From: Croceimicrobium hydrocarbonivorans
GTDB taxonomy: Bacteria; Bacteroidota; Bacteroidia; Flavobacteriales; Schleiferiaceae
Length of the DNA: 64,000 nt
Direction: 5' to 3'
Assembly (NCBI RefSeq): GCF_014524565.1
Contig: NZ_CP060139.1
Coordinates: 1,309,501 to 1,373,500 of the forward strand
A program made the position numbers and the translations under genes. Shown in pieces: positions 45,549-53,387 of the stretch; position 1 is the first letter of the stretch, and the number at the start of each line of letters is the position of its first letter. The notes under the pieces were generated by a model. That model saw only the letters and a program-made list of their open reading frames with translations. It was not told where the DNA came from and did no database searches.

Positions 45549-46625
45549 ATGGAGATAAACGCCCTGTATGATTGGCTAAAGCCAAAATCCAAACCCTTAC
45601 TCATCGCTGGTCCTTGCAGCGTAGAAAGTGAGGAACAAATGATGCGAACCGCAGACTCATTGGCACGAACCGGATTGGTAAGTGCCTTTCGAGGCGGTGT
45701 TTGGAAGCCCCGCACCAAACCGGGATCTTTCGAAGGAATCGGCAGCCCTGCCCTAAAATGGTTAAAGGCCGCCGGTACCAAACATCAAATTCCGGTAATC
45801 ACTGAAGTGGCCAATGCCCGCCATGTGGAAGAAGCACTGGAAGCAGGTATTGACATGCTTTGGATTGGGGCTCGCACCACAGTAAATCCATTTTATGTTC
45901 AGGATATTGCGGATGCCTTAAAGGGAACAGACATTCCAGTATTGGTAAAAAACCCCATTCACCCGGAAGTGAAACTCTGGCTGGGTGCTTTGGAACGCCT
46001 TAATAATGCAGGTATCCAAAAGCTAGGCGCCATTCACCGTGGCTTCTACGCCTATCAAAGTCAACCCTTCCGCAATGAACCCAAATGGGAAGTGTTCTTC
46101 GAATTGCGTCGCCTGGCTCCAGACCTACCGGTAATTTGCGATCCCAGTCATATTGCAGGTCGCAGTGAATTAATTGGTGAAGTTTGTCAATCCGCCCTCG
46201 ATTTAGGGATGGATGGCTTTATGATCGAATCTCATATTGAGCCACATAAAGCCCTAAGTGATCCGCTGCAACAGTTACGTCCTTATGATCTGGATTTGGT
46301 TTATCGTGCCTTGGAGCATCGCGACGAGGCCATTGACGATGAACGCTATATCGCCAAATTAGAAGAGCTACGCTATCAAATAGATAAAGTAGACGCGGAG
46401 ATCTTAAAATTGATATCACGCCGACAGGAACTGGCCAAAGCTATTGGTCCGGTGAAATACGAAAACCAGGCAACCATTTTTCAGATGAAACGTTGGTTTA
46501 AGGTATTGGAAAATCGCAAAGCTCAAGGCCTAAGCCTCGATCTGGAAGATGAATTGGTACATGAACTCTTTCAGTTATTGCATAAATATTCCATTGATAC
46601 CCAAATCAAGAATCACCACGAATGA
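45549..46625 (+). CDS. Bifunctional DAHP synthase / chorismate mutase (type II)
   Basis: 358 aa catalysing the first step of aromatic amino acid synthesis plus prephenate formation. The N-terminal roughly 260 residues are a class Ibeta DAHP synthase (LIAGPCSVESEEQMM; FRGGVWKPRTKPGSFEG; CDPSHIAGR). The C-terminal helical chorismate mutase is KLEELRYQIDKVDAEILKL through FQLLHKYSI. A 6-bp hairpin AGACCT/AGGTCT lies just upstream (45516-45537). Overlaps the YceI gene by 4 bp. Confidence 0.96.
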   Translation: MEINALYDWLKPKSKPLLIAGPCSVESEEQMMRTADSLARTGLVSAFRGGVWKPRTKPGSFEGIGSPALKWLKAAGTKHQIPVITEVANARHVEEALEAGIDMLWIGARTTVNPFYVQDIADALKGTDIPVLVKNPIHPEVKLWLGALERLNNAGIQKLGAIHRGFYAYQSQPFRNEPKWEVFFELRRLAPDLPVICDPSHIAGRSELIGEVCQSALDLGMDGFMIESHIEPHKALSDPLQQLRPYDLDLVYRALEHRDEAIDDERYIAKLEELRYQIDKVDAEILKLISRRQELAKAIGPVKYENQATIFQMKRWFKVLENRKAQGLSLDLEDELVHELFQLLHKYSIDTQIKNHHE

Positions 46626-47149
46626 AAAAGCTCTTTCTATTCCTCTTAGTCCTTGGGCAAATTAGCCTTAAGGCCCAAAATGTAGACCTAGAAAAATCCA
46701 AAGTAAACTTCGAAATTTCCAATTTAGGCTTCAATACCGTAGAAGGGAGCTTCAGTGGATTAGATGGTAAGCTCTATTTAAATATGGATGCGGTGCATAA
46801 GTCCATATTAAAGGTTTGCCTGGAAGTAAACAGCATTGAAACAGGTATCGCTAAGAGAGATGAGCATTTAAAAAGTGAAGATTTCTTCTGGCTCGATAAG
46901 CATCCTCAAATCTGCTTTAATGGCGATAAATTCAAATACCTGGGCGACCATCACTGGCAAGTAAGCGGCTACCTAAACATTCGAGGGATTTCCAAATACA
47001 TCACGGTAGCCCTGACCTATAAAGATGATATCCTGGAATGTGAGTTTATGCTCAATCGCTTTGACTATGAACTAGGCTCTGATATCTCTACTTTCACAGC
47101 AGGTAAAGAAGTAGAAATCAAGGTTCACTTGGAAAAGAAAGCAGCTTAA
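46622..47149 (+). CDS. YceI family secreted protein
   Basis: 175 aa with a signal peptide (cleavage near SLKAQ) and a YceI lipocalin-like barrel (VNFEISNLGFNTVEGSFSG; NIRGISKYITVALTY). Members bind isoprenoid-type lipids. Its start overlaps the DAHP synthase stop by ATGA, which is odd for an exported protein but indicates co-expression. Confidence 0.9.
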   Translation: MKKLFLFLLVLGQISLKAQNVDLEKSKVNFEISNLGFNTVEGSFSGLDGKLYLNMDAVHKSILKVCLEVNSIETGIAKRDEHLKSEDFFWLDKHPQICFNGDKFKYLGDHHWQVSGYLNIRGISKYITVALTYKDDILECEFMLNRFDYELGSDISTFTAGKEVEIKVHLEKKAA

Positions 47150-47206
47150 GCGCTTCGAAAACATTTATCGCTTTAAGGAGCTCCTGGAGCTTTGTAAATT
47201 GCCAGC

Positions 47207-48940
47207 ATGCGTAATGTCCCGGAAATAATCTGGAAGGCGAAGGCCGCGGTTGATCCTATCAAATTAGAAGGCTTGCAAGCGGAATTAGATCTCGATCCTA
47301 AAATCCTAACCCTTCTCCTCCAAAGAGGAATTGAAAGCCTGGATCAAGCCATACAGTTTTTTAAACCCAGCTTAGATGAATTGCATGATCCCTTCTTAAT
47401 GAAGGATATGGATCGGGCAGTTGAAAGAGTTGACCAGGCGGTGAAGGCCGGGGAAAAAATCATGATCTATGGCGATTATGATGTAGATGGAACGACCTCC
47501 GTGGCCATGCTTGCCAATTTCATGCATGGGCATTATAGCAATTTCATCACCTATATTCCGGATCGATATCGCGAAGGATATGGAGTTTCTACCGCCGGCA
47601 TTGACAAGGCTCATGCTGAAAATGCCAGCCTAATTATCGCTTTGGACTGCGGCATTAAGGCGCTGGATAAAGTGGAATACGCCCACAGTTTGGGTATTGA
47701 TTTTATTATTTGCGATCATCATACCCCCGGCCCAAAGCTTCCGGCCGCCGCTGCAGTATTAGATCCGAAAAGAAAGGATTGTAATTATCCCAATAAGGGG
47801 CTCAGTGGTTGTGGAGTAGGATTTAAACTCGCACAGGCCCTTTCCCAGAAATGGCAAATCGATAAATCCGAATGCTGGAAATTATTGGATTTACTGGCTC
47901 TAAGCATAGGGGCAGATATTGTTCCTATGACTGGTGAAAATCGAGTATTGGCTTACTATGGCTTGGAAAAGATAAACTCCGATCCATCGGATGGTATTCA
48001 AGCTTTATTGCGCACGGCTGGTCAGTTGGATCGTCGCCTAAGTATTGGTGATGTGGTTTTTACCTTAGCGCCCCGCATTAATGCAGCAGGTAGATTGGCC
48101 CATGCACAGCAAGCAGTAGACCTTTTGAGGGGAACGGACCTCAGCCTATTACCCGAAATTGCGGATGAAATTGAAATTCGAAATCAGGACCGAAAAAATT
48201 TAGATCGGCAAATCACCAAAGAGGCTCTGCATCAAATTGAAAGGGAAATAGCGCCTGAGGCCCTTAGCACGGTTGTATTTCAGGATGATTGGCATAAAGG
48301 AGTAATAGGCATTGTAGCCTCAAGACTTATTGAAAACTACTACCGGCCAACGGTGGTCCTTACCCAGTCTGGCGACAAATTAGCGGGATCTGCACGCTCT
48401 GTAGAGGGCTTTGATTTATATGATGCCTTAGAAGCTTGTGAGGACTCCCTAATTCAATTCGGTGGACATGCCGCAGCGGCAGGTATGACCTTAAAACCGG
48501 AACAGTTAAACGATTTTAAAATTGCCTTTGAGGAAAGCGTTAAGGCGCGCATCACCGATGAGCAAAAGCAAGCCCGCCTAATTTATGACCTGGACATAGA
48601 GGCCAGTGATATTGACGCCAAATTTTACCGCCTCATTCAGCGTTTTGCCCCCTTTGGCCCCGATAACCTAGCACCACTTTTACGCTGTCGTAATTTGATA
48701 GATCGTGGTTCCCGTACGGTTGGAGATGAAGGCCAGCACCTTAAAATATCGGTGGTAGACCCTGATAGCGGTTTGTGTTTAGAGGGGATCGGTTTTAACT
48801 TAGGACCTAAATTAAAGATCCTTAAAAGCCAGCAACCAGTGGCCTTGCTCTTTCATTTGGAATTGAATGTTTTTAGAGGACAAGCCTCCTTACAATTGAG
48901 AGTATTAGATATTAAAGCGGATAGCGAATTAGAAGATTGA
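47207..48940 (+). CDS. recJ: Single-stranded-DNA-specific exonuclease RecJ
   Basis: 5'-3' ssDNA exonuclease of recombination and mismatch repair. 577 aa with the DHH phosphoesterase motifs YGDYDVDGTTS, ALDCGIK and ICDHHTPG, and the DHHA1 domain signature FGGHAAAAGMTL. The C-terminal OB fold is present. An SDR gene follows after 2 nt. Confidence 0.97.
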   Translation: MRNVPEIIWKAKAAVDPIKLEGLQAELDLDPKILTLLLQRGIESLDQAIQFFKPSLDELHDPFLMKDMDRAVERVDQAVKAGEKIMIYGDYDVDGTTSVAMLANFMHGHYSNFITYIPDRYREGYGVSTAGIDKAHAENASLIIALDCGIKALDKVEYAHSLGIDFIICDHHTPGPKLPAAAAVLDPKRKDCNYPNKGLSGCGVGFKLAQALSQKWQIDKSECWKLLDLLALSIGADIVPMTGENRVLAYYGLEKINSDPSDGIQALLRTAGQLDRRLSIGDVVFTLAPRINAAGRLAHAQQAVDLLRGTDLSLLPEIADEIEIRNQDRKNLDRQITKEALHQIEREIAPEALSTVVFQDDWHKGVIGIVASRLIENYYRPTVVLTQSGDKLAGSARSVEGFDLYDALEACEDSLIQFGGHAAAAGMTLKPEQLNDFKIAFEESVKARITDEQKQARLIYDLDIEASDIDAKFYRLIQRFAPFGPDNLAPLLRCRNLIDRGSRTVGDEGQHLKISVVDPDSGLCLEGIGFNLGPKLKILKSQQPVALLFHLELNVFRGQASLQLRVLDIKADSELED

Positions 48941-48942
48941 TA

Positions 48943-49701
48943 ATGGAAAAGAAAACAGCATTTATAACAGGTGCCACCAGTGGGATTGGCAAAGCATGTG
49001 CGGAGAGGCTTGCTCGCGAAAATTATCGCTTAATCCTATGCGGTCGCCGAGAAGAGCGCTTAGCAGAGCTTGAAAAACAATTAAGCGTTTACACCGATAT
49101 CCATTGCTTGAGTTTTGATGTTCGCAATGCAGAAGCTGTGTCTAATGCCATTGCTTCTTTGCCCTCCGAATTTCAGAAAATTGACATCCTCATTAATAAT
49201 GCTGGCAATGCCCATGGCCTGGACCCCATCCAAACGGGAAGTATTGAAGATTGGGATGCAATGCTCGATATTAATGTAAAAGGACTGCTTTATGTAAGTA
49301 AGCAGATCATCCCTCAATTCATTGAAAGGAAGGAAGGGCATATCATTAATATTGGTTCCACTGCCGCTAAAGAAGTATATCCCAATGGCAATGTGTATTG
49401 CGCTTCCAAACATGCTGTTGATGCCATTAATCAAGGCATGCGCATTGATTTAAACAAGCATAACATTCGGGTAGGAGCGATACACCCTGGCATGGTAGAA
49501 ACAGAATTCAGTGAGGTTCGCTTTAAAGGAGATCAAGAAAGAGCTTCCAAGGTTTACCAGGGATTCCGTCCATTACAGGCAGAAGATATTGCTGATATCA
49601 TTGCCTTCGTCATCAGCAGACCTTACCATGTAAATATTGCCGACCTGGTAGTTATGAGCGTAGACCAGGCCAGTTCAACAATCGTAAATAAGCAAGCTTA
49701 G
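48943..49701 (+). CDS. SDR family NAD(P)-dependent oxidoreductase
   Basis: 252 aa classical short-chain dehydrogenase: cofactor motif TGATSGIGKA, NNAGNAHG, catalytic Ser in NIGSTAAKE and YxxxK in YCASKHAVDA. Closest in feel to the YdfG 3-hydroxy acid dehydrogenase group. Start ATG 48943, since the upstream in-frame TTG falls inside recJ. The 3' end overlaps the convergent M23 gene by 4 bp. Confidence 0.93.
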   Translation: MEKKTAFITGATSGIGKACAERLARENYRLILCGRREERLAELEKQLSVYTDIHCLSFDVRNAEAVSNAIASLPSEFQKIDILINNAGNAHGLDPIQTGSIEDWDAMLDINVKGLLYVSKQIIPQFIERKEGHIINIGSTAAKEVYPNGNVYCASKHAVDAINQGMRIDLNKHNIRVGAIHPGMVETEFSEVRFKGDQERASKVYQGFRPLQAEDIADIIAFVISRPYHVNIADLVVMSVDQASSTIVNKQA

Positions 49702-51023
49702 GATTGCAATTGAGCCAATCGAACTTTAGGTTCTTTAGGCTCTTCCAAAGGTAATTTCAGGGCATCGATGCGCTTTTTCAAAGGCATCATAAAGTCTTGG
49801 AAGCTGGGCATATACTCATCCGTAATAGGCTCTGCTTCCGGTAAATCCTGACTAAGTGGATCCACCTGCTTGCCATTTACCCAAAAACGGTAGCAAACAT
49901 GGGGTCCTGTGGCCAAGCCAGTGCTACCTACATAACCAATTACATCGCCCTGACGTACTCTAGAGCCTTTGCGAATGCCCTTGGCAAACTTGCTCATGTG
50001 TAAGTACTGAGTGGTATAAGTGCTATTGTGACGCACCTTAACATAATTACCATTTCCACGAGTGTAGGCTGCGGCAATTACCTCACCATCGGCAGTAGAC
50101 ATAATGGGCGTACCATGTGGCGCGGCATAGTCTGTACCTAAATGCGGCTTCACGCGCTTCAATACAGGGTGAAAACGACGAGGGTTAAAACGAGAAGAAA
50201 TACGGAAGAAGTCAAGCGGTGCCTTCAAGAAAGCTTTGCGCAGACTACGACCTTCTTCATCGAAGTAATCGCGATAGGTGGTATCATTATCGTAGAAGAA
50301 AGAATAGAAAGAACGACCACTATGATGGAAGTCGGCAGCTAAAATGCGTCCGGTTCCCACCTTAATCGAATCTTGAATATAATTCTCCTCGTAAATCAAT
50401 TTGAAATAATCACCCGGCTGAATTCGGAAGAAGTCAATGGTCCAGGCATAAACCTTAGAAAGTTCTACCGCTAATGCTGGAGAACCACCTTGATCTAATA
50501 AACTTTCATAAAGTGAAGATTCGATTACACCGCTGATGGATTTCTCGCGAACTTCTACATCCTCGGCACCCAGATATACATTTCCGGTATCGCGCAAATC
50601 GAAAACCACATAATCAATGGCCGATGGTTTGTACACCATATAGCGAGCCACCTGATTACTATCTAAATTCTCAGCAAAAATGGTGTAGTCCTTACCACTG
50701 CGCAGATTGCGCACATCGAAGATATCTTTGTAATTGGTGGCGATTCGGTTGATCATGGAATAATCAATCCCGAAGTTCAGCAGGATATTGCTAAAGCTCT
50801 CACCATTGGAAATAACGTTGTCGATAAGCTCAAAAGAATCTACCGGCAAGCCGTATTTCATCTGCACTTCCTTCACCGGAGACAAAGCCTCTTCTTGCTC
50901 CTGATTAGTTTCCGGAGCAGGCTCTTCATTCACAAAATTATCAAAGACTCCAAGGTTATTTAAAATAACTAAAGGGGTCGCCAGAATCAATCCTACAAGG
51001 ACCAATTTTAATCTTAACTGCAT
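49698..51023 (-). CDS. M23 family peptidoglycan DD-metallopeptidase
   Basis: 441 aa. N-terminal signal or anchor (MQLRLKLVLVGLILATPL), a long beta-rich mid region resembling the OapA/LysM-like linker, then the LytM domain with the zinc ligands HLGTDYAAPHGTP and the second motif GPHVCYRF. In typical M23 enzymes the second motif is HLH; here it is HVC, so a Cys may replace the His ligand. A longer frame starts at 51059, but that codon lies inside the -7 box TATATTTG (51064-51057). Confidence 0.9.
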   Translation of the reverse strand: MQLRLKLVLVGLILATPLVILNNLGVFDNFVNEEPAPETNQEQEEALSPVKEVQMKYGLPVDSFELIDNVISNGESFSNILLNFGIDYSMINRIATNYKDIFDVRNLRSGKDYTIFAENLDSNQVARYMVYKPSAIDYVVFDLRDTGNVYLGAEDVEVREKSISGVIESSLYESLLDQGGSPALAVELSKVYAWTIDFFRIQPGDYFKLIYEENYIQDSIKVGTGRILAADFHHSGRSFYSFFYDNDTTYRDYFDEEGRSLRKAFLKAPLDFFRISSRFNPRRFHPVLKRVKPHLGTDYAAPHGTPIMSTADGEVIAAAYTRGNGNYVKVRHNSTYTTQYLHMSKFAKGIRKGSRVRQGDVIGYVGSTGLATGPHVCYRFWVNGKQVDPLSQDLPEAEPITDEYMPSFQDFMMPLKKRIDALKLPLEEPKEPKVRLAQLQS

Positions 51024-51056
51024 AAAAGGTTGTAATAGGTGGTGGTTGCAGGGCCG

Positions 51057-51064
51057 CAAATATA
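51057..51064 (-). promoter_or_regulatory. -7 box before the M23 peptidase gene
   Basis: TATATTTG on the minus strand fits TAnnTTTG, about 34 nt before the chosen start at 51023. Confidence 0.45.
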
Positions 51065-51099
51065 CAAACCCACGGGGGTCTAACGAGCTCCAACTCTGA

Positions 51100-52095
51100 T
51101 TATTGCCCCAGTCCCTGCTTTTTCTTTACTTCTTCCAACACTTCGTTTACCCAGGACTTACCCCATTCCTCTTTTTCTTGCTCTGTCCATAATTGTGGAT
51201 AGAAGATTCGTTTTTGGAAACGAGGGGGTAAATACTTCTGCCAATTGGTTCCACCAGTAGCACGCACATCGGCCGGACGGCGCGCCAGATATACCACAGA
51301 AGTTTTATAGTGTTGTAATGGCCAGTACACGTTCACATTTAAATCGAGTAAACGCATTTGGTCTTGTAAGGCTTCATTGGCCTGCTCTTCTTCCGGAAGT
51401 TCCAGGTATTTTTGCCAAAGATTAGTATGATAGAATTCCTTGGCATGACGAATAATCATTCCGGAATACTTCTTCTCAAATTGCTTTAGGGTAAGGGTTT
51501 TATGACCAGACTCGGCAATAGTCGCTCCCTTTTTCCAATAGATATACTCGTACATCTGCTCGATACTGGGGTCGTGCTCCTTCATCTCATCCCGATGATC
51601 TTTATCCACCAGGTTAATCATATCCGTAGCACAGATTTCCACCAAACGATACTGCACCGATTGAAAGCCAGATGCCGGAATCAAAGACATGCGGAATTTT
51701 AAGAACTGATGACGATCCATTCCTTGTTCCATAATTCCAAAGGAGCGAGTTAAGGCTTCGAAATAGCGATTTACCCGACTCAATTTTTGAGTCATGGACT
51801 CGGCAGTCACCGAATTCTCATCTGCCAATTGACGGAACTCATGCAAGGACAACTTGAAATAGAGTTCTGTAATCTGATGGTACATGATAAAAATCTCCTC
51901 ATCGGGAATATCAGTGATGGGAGTTTGTAAGGATAACAGGGTATCCAGGTGGATATAATCCCAGTAAGTATTGTAATCCTGGTAAAGTAAACCATCTAGG
52001 AAATCCAGTAATTCCTGACCACTAGCCTGGTATTTATCGGCTAATAGATTCAGGCGTTCCTGAATTTCGGGAGTAATCTTTACATCTTGAGGCAT
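51100..52095 (-). CDS. Tryptophan 2,3-dioxygenase family protein
   Basis: 331 aa heme enzyme family that opens the indole ring of tryptophan to N-formylkynurenine. Recognised from MYHQITELYFKLSLHE, SLIPASGFQSVQYRLVE and the C-terminal QHYKTSVVYLARRP, whose His is the likely heme ligand. No other kynurenine pathway gene is in the window. Confidence 0.88.
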   Translation of the reverse strand: MPQDVKITPEIQERLNLLADKYQASGQELLDFLDGLLYQDYNTYWDYIHLDTLLSLQTPITDIPDEEIFIMYHQITELYFKLSLHEFRQLADENSVTAESMTQKLSRVNRYFEALTRSFGIMEQGMDRHQFLKFRMSLIPASGFQSVQYRLVEICATDMINLVDKDHRDEMKEHDPSIEQMYEYIYWKKGATIAESGHKTLTLKQFEKKYSGMIIRHAKEFYHTNLWQKYLELPEEEQANEALQDQMRLLDLNVNVYWPLQHYKTSVVYLARRPADVRATGGTNWQKYLPPRFQKRIFYPQLWTEQEKEEWGKSWVNEVLEEVKKKQGLGQ

Positions 52096-52133
52096 GGTCT
52101 CTTATTTAGCTCTGTAAAACTATAATAAAAGAC

Positions 52134-52952
52134 CTATTTAAAGCTAAGTTTATGACGAAGACCTTTATAGCCGGTTAACTCCACCCGGATGGAGCCGATG
52201 AATAAAGAAGATTCAATCAGTATTGGCACTTTATTCTCGTCATCACTTACGTAGATGGTCATGCCCTCCTCTTCACTAAAGACCCGACCTTCTTGCAATT
52301 TAGGACGTAGGGCTAAACAAGAAATATCGCCCCAATCGGTTTCTACATTCTCGCGACCTAATACCACCAATTTAAATGGGAACTGCTCATGATCCAAAAA
52401 CATGGTGAAGCTGATCTCATCACCCTTCTTCAATTTAGTAGCATCCCAAGAGCGTGCATAGTAAAAGGCACTAATCATATCCTGAGCATACTCCTCATAG
52501 CTAAATTCCCCTTTGTGCATGGCTTTAAGGTCGCGCACGGTTTGCTGGTATTGATCAAATATCAGGTGGCGTTCAATTTCATAGCCCCCCTCATTTACAT
52601 CGCGAATAAACTCCCAGGGCACCATGGCTTCGGTATCGATAAAGCTTTCGTAGCGATCTCGAGTTTTAAAGAACCATTCGGTCATGCCAGTAGTACGGCC
52701 GGTTCCCACCACATGGTAGGAAGGTCTGCCGGAGCGCTCCACAATTTCTTTTACTTCTAATTTGGCTTTGCCCGCTTCGATTAAACCGTAGCGAATGCGA
52801 TACTCGAGCACCTCACCTGGCTTAAAAGCTCTTTGATTGAGGTTTCGTAATTGTTCTACTCTCTGTGCTGCTTGAGGCTTCTCATCCGCCGAAAGGCTGG
52901 GCATGGAAGCCAGGGGCACCAGAGTAAGGAGGCTTAAGAAAAGGGCTTTCAT
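52134..52952 (-). CDS. DUF3108 domain secreted protein
   Basis: 272 aa with a signal peptide (cleavage near ASMPSLSA). DUF3108 stretches: FKPGEVLEYRIRYGLIEAGKAKL and SFTMFLDHEQFPFKLVVLG. Probably periplasmic; function unknown. The -7 box TACGTTTG (52984-52977) lies 24 nt upstream. Confidence 0.87.
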   Translation of the reverse strand: MKALFLSLLTLVPLASMPSLSADEKPQAAQRVEQLRNLNQRAFKPGEVLEYRIRYGLIEAGKAKLEVKEIVERSGRPSYHVVGTGRTTGMTEWFFKTRDRYESFIDTEAMVPWEFIRDVNEGGYEIERHLIFDQYQQTVRDLKAMHKGEFSYEEYAQDMISAFYYARSWDATKLKKGDEISFTMFLDHEQFPFKLVVLGRENVETDWGDISCLALRPKLQEGRVFSEEEGMTIYVSDDENKVPILIESSLFIGSIRVELTGYKGLRHKLSFK

Positions 52953-52976
52953 GGTTGTTCTTTAAGGAGTCTATTA

Positions 52977-52984
52977 CAAACGTA
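52977..52984 (-). promoter_or_regulatory. -7 box before the DUF3108 gene
   Basis: TACGTTTG on the minus strand fits TAnnTTTG and lies 24 nt before the ATG at 52952. Confidence 0.45.
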
Positions 52985-53003
52985 ATGCCAGAGGCTGATG
53001 GTA

Positions 53004-53255
53004 TTAAAATCCGAAGAGTTCAGATAAAAATCCGCGGATGGCGCCATACACATCATCCACCGCACTATCATAACCGGGAATCAAATCAATATGATAATAC
53101 TGCTTGATTTCAAGTAATGCCAAGCCAAATACAATCACCCAAACAATAAGGCCGGCCGACTTAAATAAATAGGAAAAAGCATCCTGGATCAGGAAACGCT
53201 TTTGCTCCTTCTTATTCTTTTTGCGTGGAACTATACTGGGTTGGCCGGGCTTCAT
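53004..53255 (-). CDS. Small one-TM protein
   Basis: 83 aa with a very basic N-terminus (RKKNKKEQKRF), one transmembrane helix (SAGLIVWVIVFGLALLEI) and a short hydrophilic tail. No family recognised with certainty. A TACCTTTA box lies just upstream (53269-53262). Confidence 0.6.
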   Translation of the reverse strand: MKPGQPSIVPRKKNKKEQKRFLIQDAFSYLFKSAGLIVWVIVFGLALLEIKQYYHIDLIPGYDSAVDDVYGAIRGFLSELFGF

Positions 53256-53350
53256 GCCCCGTAAAGGTACAAGTTGCCCGCAGATAGCGACCAGTCCGAG
53301 GGATAGAAATCAAAGGAAGAGCATCCATCCGATTACATAAGAAAGCTATC

Positions 53351-53375
53351 AGTCCCCAATTTTGAAATGGGGACT
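53351..53375. other. Hairpin between leuS and the small membrane protein gene
   Basis: 8-bp perfect inverted repeat AGTCCCCA/TGGGGACT with a 9-nt loop, 13 nt beyond the leuS stop. The flanking T-tract is weak, so it may be a poor terminator or an mRNA 3'-end structure. Confidence 0.45.
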
Positions 53376-53387
53376 TGAAGCAAGTAT

